NCBI GenBank assembly: GCA_016710525.1
Contig: JADJVQ010000145.1
Coordinates: 1-10,946 of the forward strand
Reading direction: 5' to 3'
Origin: Burkholderiaceae bacterium
GTDB taxonomy: Bacteria > Pseudomonadota > Gammaproteobacteria > Burkholderiales > Burkholderiaceae_E
Length of the DNA stretch: 10,946 nt
Position 1 is the stretch's first letter, and the number at the start of each line of letters is the position of its first letter. The notes beneath the pieces were generated by a model. That model did no database searches. It worked only from the letters and a program-made list of their open reading frames with translations, and was not told where the DNA came from. Of the stretch, positions 1 to 6,201 are shown in pieces. The translations under genes were made by a program, and so were the position numbers.

Positions 1-123
1 AAAATCGATTACGCCCAAAGCCAGTACCAGTAAAATTGGTAGTAGCAGGGCTAGCTCGATCATTGCCACGCCTTTTGCATACCTTATGCAGTCGCGGGCT
101 CTCAAGCGGGCGCTTGCCGCCAT
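1..123 (-). CDS. TadE-like minor pseudopilin, N-terminal part (cut by window edge)
   Basis: This is a partial gene of 41 codons from an ATG at 123-121 to the left edge. After a short basic leader it has the prepilin-type junction KG|VAMIELALLLPILLVL: Gly18 before the cut, Glu23 at +5, then an unbroken hydrophobic helix. That is the N-terminus of TadE/TadF-type pseudopilins, which TadV processes and which are needed to assemble Flp pili. The start lies 32 bases after the tadE stop, with only a weak GGA-type ribosome site. It probably forms an operon with tadE, transcribed away from flp. The rest lies outside the window, so TadE, TadF and TadG-type proteins cannot be told apart. Confidence 0.8.
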   Translation of the reverse strand, partial: MAASARLRARDCIRYAKGVAMIELALLLPILLVLALGVIDF

Positions 124-155
124 GCGTCGTTCCAGTGGTTGAGTTTGGACTGGCT

Positions 156-644
156 TCAGTGGAACGCCTCGTTCTTCATTGTCGTGCTCACCGAGAACTG
201 GTATTCGTTGTTGGTCGCCGAGGAAAAGGATCGAACACGAAAGGCGATCGGTGAAACCTTGCTTTTCACCTGAATGATAATTAGGTCTCCGGCCCCGTAG
301 CACCCGCTTCCGAGATCAGCAATATTGCCTGTTGCTGGATTGATGGTCTTGAAGATTGTCTCAGAGGATGTCTGGTCGTATAGGCCCATCGATTCTATGC
401 GAATCTTCTCGCGAGCTGCTTCGCAGCGACGCCCGTCATTTGCGGGGTCCAAAGCGCTTTGCCCCGTTACCGCGTACCTAGCCCCCTCACGGACCGCGTG
501 CTGCATGGTGAGGTTGACGAAGAAAAGATAGGACCAGTCGAGGATCGAGAACAGCAAAGTGAAAAAGAGAATCGCGGCCAACGCGAACTCCACCGCGGCC
601 ACCCCCCGTTGCCTAGTCCGCGACGCGGACGACCTGCCGATCAT
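156..644 (-). CDS. tadE: TadE-family minor pseudopilin
   Basis: This complete 162-residue protein has TadE architecture. A basic leader ends in RQRG|VAAVEFALA, with the predicted TadV cut after Gly14 and the conserved Glu19-Phe20 at +5/+6. A hydrophobic helix (about 15-45) follows, then the family-typical segment MQHAVREGARYAVTG and a secreted C-terminal part. Cys74 and the Cys of GSGCYG could form a disulfide. TadE proteins are inner-membrane pseudopilins needed for pilus assembly but are not the bulk pilin. The start is supported by GGAG at 655-652, 7 bases upstream. The gene is divergent from flp, and a second TadE-like gene follows closely. Its base composition is about 50% G+C, lower than the machinery genes. 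Confidence 0.92.
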   Translation of the reverse strand: MIGRSSASRTRQRGVAAVEFALAAILFFTLLFSILDWSYLFFVNLTMQHAVREGARYAVTGQSALDPANDGRRCEAAREKIRIESMGLYDQTSSETIFKTINPATGNIADLGSGCYGAGDLIIIQVKSKVSPIAFRVRSFSSATNNEYQFSVSTTMKNEAFH

Positions 645-739
645 GTGCGATCTCCGAGCACAGTACTCCTAGCCATGGTCGAGATTGGTTCCGACGAACG
701 GTCATCCGAGCAGACCTTCAGAGCTCATCGTCGTCCAGG

Positions 740-771
740 AACGCACTTCGCAAAACACATCATTGTGCGTT
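740..771. repeat. Inverted repeat AACGCAC-N18-GTGCGTT, operator candidate
   Basis: Two perfect 7-base arms (740-746 and 765-771) flank an 18-base A/T-richer spacer. Arm centres are 25 bases apart, a little over two helical turns, which fits binding by a dimeric or tetrameric regulator. The site lies about 100 bases upstream of tadE and about 205 upstream of flp, so it could act on either promoter. The binding role is inferred; only the symmetry is seen. Confidence 0.4.
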
Positions 772-948
772 ATTTCCTCGAGCTTGCGTTGGCTTTCGTC
801 ATCGTTGCACTTTGCCAACCGCCTATCTCGTCCGGCGGATACTTTCTGGGCCAAGTCGACCAAGAGGCAGGGAGATCGCCCTTCCGCGCAGGTTTTGACG
901 GAAGGGTAGGGTGGCCGTCCACATTGACGGTCTTGATCCGACCGATAG

Positions 949-963
949 GTTGGCGGTGCCAAC
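949..963 (+). repeat. Hairpin GTTGGC-GGT-GCCAAC just before the flp ribosome site
   Basis: This is a perfect 6-base stem with a 3-base loop. It ends two bases before the GGAG (966-969) that serves flp. In mRNA it would form a stable stem at the 5' side of the ribosome site; in DNA it is a palindromic operator candidate. The same hexamer occurs as another inverted pair upstream, at 788-793 and 814-819. Function is inferred from position. Confidence 0.45.
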
Positions 964-975
964 ATGGAGCTCAGC

Positions 976-1164
976 ATGGATCGTTTCATACAGTCAGCGA
1001 AGAAATTTGTACGAGATGAAGAGGGAGTGACTGCTATCGAATACGGACTGATCGCTGCGCTGATCGCTGTGGTCATTGTTGGTTCGGTGACGCTGATTGG
1101 CGGGAGTTTGAATGAAATTTTTACGTTCGTTTCGAACCAGCTGAAGGTGCCCGGGAAAACCTGA
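976..1164 (+). CDS. flp: Flp major pilin prepilin
   Basis: This 62-residue protein is a typical Flp/PilA-type IVc pilin. A basic and acidic leader ends in DEEG, followed by VTAIEYGLIAALIAVVI. The TadV cut after Gly17 would leave a mature pilin of about 45 residues with Glu+5 and Tyr+6, the Flp signature. One hydrophobic helix covers most of the mature protein, with a short polar tail. I chose ATG 976 because GGAG (966-969) lies 6 bases upstream; an in-frame ATG at 964 would add four residues but overlap that site. It is the first gene of the rightward cluster, followed by a hairpin that may keep its expression above that of downstream genes. Its G+C content is about 50%, below the rest of the locus. 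Confidence 0.95.
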   Translation: MDRFIQSAKKFVRDEEGVTAIEYGLIAALIAVVIVGSVTLIGGSLNEIFTFVSNQLKVPGKT

Positions 1165-1175
1165 CGAGCTTTGAA

Positions 1176-1192
1176 CGCCTCGTCTGGAGGCG
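1176..1192 (+). terminator. Weak hairpin after flp, possible attenuator
   Basis: CGCCTC (1176-1181), loop GTCTG, GAGGCG (1187-1192) form a perfect 6-base stem 11 bases after the flp stop. It is followed by ATCCTTTG rather than a long T-run, so it would be at most a partial terminator or an mRNA-end stabiliser. A partial stop here would explain high pilin and lower machinery expression, a pattern common in Tad loci. This is inference. Confidence 0.4.
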
Positions 1193-1211
1193 ATCCTTTG
1201 CGGAAGCGGCG

Positions 1212-1265
1212 CAATGCATTGAATGGGGCGTGCGAGGCGGTTGTCCCAGCGCCGGGGGTTAACCC
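1212..1265. repeat. Two 10-base palindromes in the flp-tadV gap
   Basis: CAATGCATTG (1212-1221) and GGGTTAACCC (1256-1265) are each perfect palindromes with centres 44 bases apart. They sit in the 213-base gap between flp and tadV, which has no convincing gene. They could be protein-binding sites for a second promoter serving the machinery operon, or chance. No clear -35/-10 pair was found here. Confidence 0.3.
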
Positions 1266-1377
1266 GCGTACTCGCGTAGGGAACATGCTTTCGGGTGCCC
1301 TCGGCGCTCTAATTGAAGGTGCGGGTTGAGCGTCCTCTTGCCAGACGCAACTTTCTCAGCTCTGCAGCAATGCTTTG

Positions 1378-1938
1378 ATGATGAGGTGCGGGGCTCTTGC
1401 GCTGCTTTTGGCGATCTGCTGGTCGGATTGGCGCTCACGACGGATCCCGAATCGCCTAGTGCTCGTTGGCCTGTTGAGTGCTTTGGCGTGGCAGGGTCTG
1501 GCCGCGTCCGGATCGGGACTTTTCGGCGCATCTTATGCGGGTGCGCTCGGCCTGCGTGCGTCGAGTGCGGGGGCCTTGGTGGCATTCGCAGGGTTTCTGC
1601 TGCTCCATTGGAGGCGCGTCATGGGCGCCGGGGATGTAAAGCTGATGACCATGCTGGGTGCCATTTTCGGACTGCAATTGCTTTCCTTACTCGTGCTACT
1701 GGTCTTCCTCGCCGGGGCCATTCTGGTTGTGGTGCGGCTGCTCGATAGCGACCGCCGTAGGGCGTCTCTGGCCAATCTCCGCGTCATTCTTTTTGGCGTT
1801 CGGTCGGCGTTCGGATCAGGCCCCCGGGTTCGTTTCGACCCGCGGATCGACACCGCTGACCGTCTTCCGTTTGGTCTGGCGATCGCTGCCGGGGCAACGG
1901 CGCTTGCGCTAATGCAGTTGTCCGGAGCTATCGCATGA
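1378..1938 (+). CDS. tadV: TadV/CpaA A24-family prepilin peptidase
   Basis: This integral membrane aspartic protease cleaves the leaders of Flp and TadE-type pseudopilins. About 186 residues matches the short TadV/CpaA class, which lacks the methyltransferase domain of PilD. Both catalytic aspartates are visible: one in SDWRSRRIPN near residue 17, the other in the GxGDxK-type motif MGAGDVKLM near residue 86. Four or five hydrophobic segments follow the expected pattern, including LPFGLAIAAGAT near the C-terminus. No strong ribosome site is seen; TTG 1375, ATG 1378 or ATG 1381 could start it, and I prefer ATG 1378. The stop overlaps the next start (ATGA, 1935-1938), implying translational coupling to the AAA+ gene. 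The reading frame is intact. Confidence 0.92.
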   Translation: MMRCGALALLLAICWSDWRSRRIPNRLVLVGLLSALAWQGLAASGSGLFGASYAGALGLRASSAGALVAFAGFLLLHWRRVMGAGDVKLMTMLGAIFGLQLLSLLVLLVFLAGAILVVVRLLDSDRRRASLANLRVILFGVRSAFGSGPRVRFDPRIDTADRLPFGLAIAAGATALALMQLSGAIA

Positions 1939-3346
1939 GGATCGGTCAGGCCTTGAATCCACCTACCGCCGACACAAACGAGGTCCCGGCCATGCCTGAA
2001 GAAGATCTGGCAGGTGGGTCCGCGCCGGTCATGCAGCCCCGGAATCCTCAAAGCCACCGGACTTTCGCCAACGGGAGTCACCGATCTGGTGTTGAAACAC
2101 CTTATGCGAAGCGGCGATATCACCATTGCCGAACTCTCTGCACTGGTCGCGCTTCCTCTTCCGATCATCGACGCCTTGCTGGCGTTCCTGCGCTCCGAGC
2201 GGCTGGTCGAGATCCCGCGCCGGGGCAGCTTCGATGGCGATGTGCGTTACGTGCTGACCGACGCGGGCCGCGTGAGGGTCGCCGACGCGATGCGGCGTAA
2301 TCAATATGTGGGTCCCGCTCCGGTGTCGCTGGCCGATTACGTTGCCTGCGTGCAACGGCAAGAGACTTAGAGGCATCGGTATCAAGGCTGACTCTCGAAA
2401 CCGCCATCCGAAATCTCGTCTTGCCTCCTGAACTGGTAGTCTCGATCGGCGCTGCGCTGAATTCGCATCGGCCGATCTTTCTGTATGGTTCCAGCGGCGC
2501 GGGAAAACGTTCCTCGCGGAACACCTGCTGGACGTTGTCGAAGGGGTCGTGTGGGTTCCTCATGCCATCGAAATCGACGGCGAGATCGTGCAAGTCTTCG
2601 ATCCCATGGTGCACCGCAAGATCGAGGCCGCACGGCCCGCGGGGTCGCTCGATCGTGCACGCCAGCCGGACGCGCGGTGGGTGCTGTGCCAGCGGCCGGT
2701 GGTGAAGGTGGGCGGCGAGCTCACGCTGGAAATGATGGACCTCGAACTGGATCCGGTGACCCGATTTTACAAAGCGCCACTGCAGCTGAAGGCCAACAAC
2801 GGCATGCTCCTGCTAGACGACCTGGGCCGGCAGCGCATTGCGCCGCGCGAACTGCTGAACTGCTGGATCGTGCCGCTGGACCGGCGGGTTGATTATTTGT
2901 CCTTGCACACCGGAGTGAGCTTTCAGGTGCCGTTCGATGTCATGGTGATTTTCTCCTCGAACCATTCCCCGACGAGCCTGGACGATCCGGCGTTTGTGCG
3001 GCGCCTGGGTTACAAGATTCGGCTGGACGCGCTCGATGAGGCGGGATATCGGCGGGTATTGAGGCAGGCCTGCGAGCGGGTCGACATCGAATATGAGCCG
3101 GCGGCGGCCGATTATGTGATTGATGTGTTGCATCGGGAATCCGGAATGCCGCTGATGCCAGCCTATCCATTCGACTTAGTCCAAAAGATTCGGGATCGCG
3201 CCGATTATTTCGAGGATCAGCCAAAGCTGACTCCCGAGGTGCTTCGCTGGGCCTGGGATCTCTATTTCGCAGCCGAAAGCGCTGCAGATTGTTTCGAGCC
3301 CAGCGCGGTTCGCACGATGGCTCTGAATACCGGGGGGCGTGAATGA
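1935..3346 (+). CDS. Accessory winged-helix/AAA+ ATPase of the Tad operon (frameshifted in this sequence)
   Basis: Joining four frame segments (about 1935-2043, 2044-2366, 2367-2506 and 2507-3346) gives one protein of about 470 residues. The N-terminal part (about 2050-2330) looks like a winged-helix domain: LKHLMRSGDITIAEL, then a wing ending RYVLTDAGR, then YVGPAPVSLADYV. The ATPase part follows, with Walker A GSSGAGKT at about 2490-2513, broken by one missing base in the G/A run. Walker B is GMLLLDDLG (2801-2827), a sensor-like IFSSNHSP lies near 2949, and an arginine-rich FVRRLGYKIRLD near 2993. Start and stop overlap tadV and cpaB by ATGA at both ends, so it belongs to the operon. It is not CpaF, CpaE or any other canonical Tad ATPase. 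Its substrate is unknown; remodelling or regulation of the pilus machine is a guess. The frameshifts look like sequence error. Confidence 0.8.
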
Positions 3347-4241
3347 AGGGCTCGCGTGCGGTCGTGATGTTGCTGCTGTCCCTGGTCGCCGGGATCGCGG
3401 CGGTGGTGCTGGCGGCGCGGTGGTTGAATGAACGCAGCGATGCCGCCAGCGGGTCTCAGATCGTGGTGGCCAGCCGCGACATCGAACTGGGGCAGCCGCT
3501 GAACGCCACCATGCTGCGTTTGGTGTCGTGGCCGGCCGGCGCGCTGCCGGCGGTGCCTTCAGCAAGGTTGAGGCGCTGGCTGGGCGTGTGCTGCGCGGCC
3601 AGTTGCTGAAAGACGAACCTGTGCTCGAGTCCAAGCTCGCGCCGGTGGGCACGAAGGGCGGATTGTCGGCCGTCATCGGCCAGGGCCGGCGGGCGATCAC
3701 GGTGAGAGTCAACGAAGTCGTCGGTGTGGCCGGATTTGCCTTGCCCGGCAACTTCGTCGACGTCCTGGTGAATACCCAGGACGAGCGCAATCGTCCCGTT
3801 TCCAAGATCGTGCTCGAGCGCATCCTGGTGCTGGCGGTGGCCCAGGAGGCGAGCCGCGATGACACGAAACCCCGGGTGGTGAATGCGGTCACCCTCGAGG
3901 TCACCCCCGAACAGGCCGAGCGGATCGACCTGGCGAGAAGCGTGGGGAATCTTCTCTGGTGCTGCGCAACCAGACCGACAAACAGACGGCCACGACCCTC
4001 GGCATCCGCAAGGCGGACCTGCTGGGCGAACGTCCGGCCGAGGTTCGTGCCGTTGCACCGGAACGTCCGGCCGTGGCGGCCGCGCAGCCAAGCCGCCCGC
4101 GCCACCGAAGGTCACCCGACCGCAGGCGGCGCCCCGGCCACCCGACCTCCCCCGGAGGTGCCTGAAGAGCGCATCGCCGTCGATGTGATCCGCGGTGTGC
4201 AACGTTCGTCGACCGAGCTGGAGCGGGGAAAGGCACCATGA
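3343..4241 (+). CDS. cpaB: CpaB/RcpC Flp pilus assembly protein (frameshifted in this sequence)
   Basis: CpaB/RcpC is a membrane-anchored periplasmic protein that works with the secretin. Here an N-terminal membrane segment (residues about 7-26, VVMLLLSLVAGIAAVVLAA) is followed by a SAF-type domain (QIVVASRDIELGQPL). The RcpC domain comes next (AITVRVNEVVGVAGFALPGN, then FVDVLVNT and VVNAVTLEVTPEQAERIDLA). The C-terminus is Pro/Ala-rich, ending in the family-typical VDVIRGVQRS. The frame breaks near 3552, where restoring one G gives PAGAFSKVEALAG, and near 3955 (one missing T). One or two further breaks lie in the low-complexity linker at about 4085-4140. Total length, about 299 codons, is normal. 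A G-rich ribosome site precedes the start, which overlaps the ATPase stop (ATGA, 3343-3346). The stop overlaps cpaC in the same way (4238-4241). Confidence 0.85.
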
Positions 4242-5863
4242 AAAGAACAACCGTCGTGGCAACGATGGCGGCACTGCTCGTGTCGTCGGCAGGTGCCCAG
4301 AGCCCGGTACAGCGACCACCGGCCATCACCAAAGGCAACACCACCTCGGCACCCGCGATGGCGCCGCCTGCGCTCGTCGTGCAGGGAATGGCGCCGACCG
4401 AGATTGGCCCGTCGATGGACCTGGTCGTCGGCAAGTCGACCCTGCTGCGTCTGACCAGCCCCATCGAGCGGATATCGGTCGGCAATCCGGCGGTGGCCGA
4501 CGTCACCCTGATCAGTGCGCGCGAGCTGTATCTGCTCGGCAAGACCTTCGGATCGACCAACGTCATCATGTGGCGCCGCGGCGCGCCCACCACTATCATC
4601 GATGTCACCGTCAGCGCGGATGCGTCCGCCCTGCAGGACCGCCTGAGGCGGCTGCTGCCGGACGAGAAGGACATTCGCGTCAGCGCGGCCGCCGATTCCC
4701 TGGTGCTCTCCGGGCTGGTGTCCAGCTCGGTGAAGGCCGGTCAGGCGATGCAGATCGCCGAATCCTTCATTCGCACATACTCGCGCGGCCTGACCCTGGC
4801 CATCACGGCGGGCAACCAGGAGGCCCAGCAGGGCGAACGGATCACTGTCGGCCAGGCGGTAGCCGCCGGAGGTACTGCGGGCGGCCAGAACACGGCGCCC
4901 CGGGTGGTCAATCTGCTGCGGATCGTCGAAGCGCAGCAGGTGATGCTCGAAGTGACGGTGGCCGAGGTCTCCAAGACCCTGCTCGACAAGCTCGGGGTGG
5001 GGATCGACGGAGCGCGGGTCAGCGGCAGCTGGCGTTATTCCATCCTCAGCAATCTGCTGACGGGCAGCGCGGGCGCACTGGGCGCCATCTCGCGCACCGG
5101 CAACGCGCTCACTCTGGATGCCGAAAGCCGCGACGGCCTCGTCAAGATTCTTGCCGAGCCGAACATCGTGGCGATCAGCGGGCACGAAGCCAGCTTCCTG
5201 GCCGGCGGCAAGATCTTCATTCCCGTGTCTCGCGCCAACGCGGCAACGGGTGTGGCCACGATCACCCTCGAGGAGAAGGAGTTCGGCGTCGGCCTGAAGT
5301 TCACGCCGATCGTGCTCGAAGGGGGGCGAATCCACCTGAAGGTCGCGCCCGAGGTGTCCGAGCTGTCCCAGACCGGCTCGCCGTTCACCACGGTCGGTGG
5401 TGCCACCGCGGTCCTGCCGAGCTTCACGACCCGCCGGGCGCAGACAACCGTTCAACTCATGGATGGCCAGAGCCTGGCGATTGCCGGCCTGATCAAGAAC
5501 AATGTCACCGAATCGGTCAGGAAACTGCCGTTCCTGGGCGATGTGCCCATCCTGGGTCCCTTGTTCCGAAGCAGCGAATTCCAGGGCGATCGCAGCGAGC
5601 TGATGTTCGTGATCACGCCGCGGCTGGTCAAGCCGACCGGGCAGAGTCTCGTGCTGCCGACCGACGCCTTCGTGCCGCCCAGTCGGACCGAGTTCCTGCT
5701 CAAGGGGCGGCTCGAGGGGGCTGGCAGCCGCAGCGCCACCCCCGGCAGCGGCGACGCGGCGCCCGGTGGGCCCGCTGCCAGCCCGCGTGCGGTCCCGGGC
5801 AACGCAACAGACGCCCCATCCGTGCCGCCTGCGCCCGCCAGCGGCGGATTCCGGATGAACTGA
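4238..5863 (+). CDS. cpaC: CpaC/RcpA outer-membrane secretin
   Basis: This intact 541-residue protein is the Flp pilus secretin, which forms the outer-membrane pore. Residues 1-20 are a signal peptide ending AGA|QS. A pilus-type N-terminal domain follows (about 55-125; SVGNPAVADVTLISARELYL and LGKTFGSTNVIMW). A BON-like domain lies at about 130-180 (VSAAADSLVLSGLVSS). The secretin core runs from about 223 to 465: VVNLLRIVEAQQVMLEVTVAEV, ILAEPNIVAISGHEASFLAG, GVGLKFTPIVL, QSLAIAGLIKN, then KLPFLGDVPILGPLF and ELMFVITPRLV. The last 75 residues are a Pro/Ala/Gly-rich tail. The start has GGAAAGG four bases upstream and overlaps the cpaB stop. A longer open frame on the same strand (4195-5877) and a long antisense one are composition artefacts. 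Confidence 0.95.
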   Translation: MKRTTVVATMAALLVSSAGAQSPVQRPPAITKGNTTSAPAMAPPALVVQGMAPTEIGPSMDLVVGKSTLLRLTSPIERISVGNPAVADVTLISARELYLLGKTFGSTNVIMWRRGAPTTIIDVTVSADASALQDRLRRLLPDEKDIRVSAAADSLVLSGLVSSSVKAGQAMQIAESFIRTYSRGLTLAITAGNQEAQQGERITVGQAVAAGGTAGGQNTAPRVVNLLRIVEAQQVMLEVTVAEVSKTLLDKLGVGIDGARVSGSWRYSILSNLLTGSAGALGAISRTGNALTLDAESRDGLVKILAEPNIVAISGHEASFLAGGKIFIPVSRANAATGVATITLEEKEFGVGLKFTPIVLEGGRIHLKVAPEVSELSQTGSPFTTVGGATAVLPSFTTRRAQTTVQLMDGQSLAIAGLIKNNVTESVRKLPFLGDVPILGPLFRSSEFQGDRSELMFVITPRLVKPTGQSLVLPTDAFVPPSRTEFLLKGRLEGAGSRSATPGSGDAAPGGPAASPRAVPGNATDAPSVPPAPASGGFRMN

Positions 5864-5873
5864 GGAGAATTCG

Positions 5874-6185
5874 ATGATTCGCAAACCCGTTCGCCAGGGG
5901 ATGGCACTCGCGCTCCTGCTTTGCCTGTCCTGGCTGACCGCCTGCACCGGCATGTCGGTGTCCAGGAGCCCGGTGGTCGACAGTGCCTTTGGCGAATCCG
6001 TGCGGCAGGCGCGCGCCCGCCAGCTGGTCAATCCCGATGCGGGGCGCAACCGTGATCCGGTGGCCGGTCTGGACGCGGAAGCCGGGCGCAGTGTGATGGA
6101 CGCCTATTACAAGAGCTTCAAGGAGCCGCCCCGCACTTTTAATGTCCTGGGCATCGGCGGCTCCTCGATCGGATCCGGACCTTGA
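5874..6185 (+). CDS. Small Tad-locus lipoprotein in the CpaD/RcpB position
   Basis: This intact 103-residue protein has a signal peptide ending in a lipobox (LSWLTAC, acylated Cys near residue 24), so it should be a lipoprotein, probably outer-membrane. The mature part is short and polar: QARARQLVNPDAGRN, then DPVAGLDAEAGRSVMDAYYK and a Gly/Ser-rich tail. AGGAG lies 6 bases before the ATG. It follows the secretin by 10 bases and precedes cpaE, the place where CpaD or RcpB sits in other loci, but it is far shorter than CpaD. I believe similar short lipoproteins occur at this position in some betaproteobacterial Tad loci, from memory. A pilotin-like or stabilising role for the secretin is inferred. 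Confidence 0.8.
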   Translation: MIRKPVRQGMALALLLCLSWLTACTGMSVSRSPVVDSAFGESVRQARARQLVNPDAGRNRDPVAGLDAEAGRSVMDAYYKSFKEPPRTFNVLGIGGSSIGSGP

Positions 6186-6201
6186 TACTGCGCTGCCTCG
6201 C

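Larger units (their letters stand above)
645..963. promoter_or_regulatory. Divergent control region between tadE and flp
   Basis: This 319-base gap separates the divergent tadE and flp genes and must hold promoters in both directions. I see no convincing gene in it. It contains a 7-base inverted repeat AACGCAC/GTGCGTT (740-746 and 765-771). There are five copies of TTGGC or its complement GCCAA, starting at 789, 814, 850, 950 and 958. TTGACGG occurs twice, at 895-901 and 924-930. A perfect hairpin abuts the flp ribosome site. TTGACG at 924-929 could be a -35 box, but the matching -10 is poor. I found no sigma-54 site with correct spacing. The region's role is inferred from position. Confidence 0.6.

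Noticed and set aside
645..676. Short minus-strand ATG frame (about 11 codons) before tadE
   Set aside because: It ends at a stop overlapping the tadE start and could be a leader peptide, but nothing beyond the overlap supports it.
788..819. Sigma-54-type promoter (TGGC...TTGC)
   Set aside because: The GG and GC elements are four bases too far apart for a -24/-12 promoter.
702..1286. 194-codon minus-strand frame across the divergent region and flp
   Set aside because: It covers flp on the opposite strand, has no family resemblance and no good ribosome site.
2500..2510. Programmed ribosomal frameshift at the Walker A codons of the ATPase
   Set aside because: The GGGAAAA run resembles a slip site, but many other genes here carry unrelated indels without such sites, so a missing base is the simpler explanation.
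2165..2660. Minus-strand frames opposite the AAA+ gene
   Set aside because: The plus strand here carries winged-helix and Walker A coding; the minus frames are shadows.
3176..4319. Long minus-strand frames opposite cpaB
   Set aside because: Shadows of the G+C-rich cpaB strand; Arg/Pro/Ser-rich and without domains.
4195..5877. 560-codon plus-strand frame longer than cpaC
   Set aside because: Out of frame with a fully recognisable secretin; low-complexity Arg/Gly/Ala translation without motifs.
4112..6049. 645-codon open frame on the minus strand
   Set aside because: It lies antisense to cpaC, the lipoprotein and the end of cpaB, has an Arg/Gly/His-rich composition typical of high-GC shadow frames, and shows no domain.
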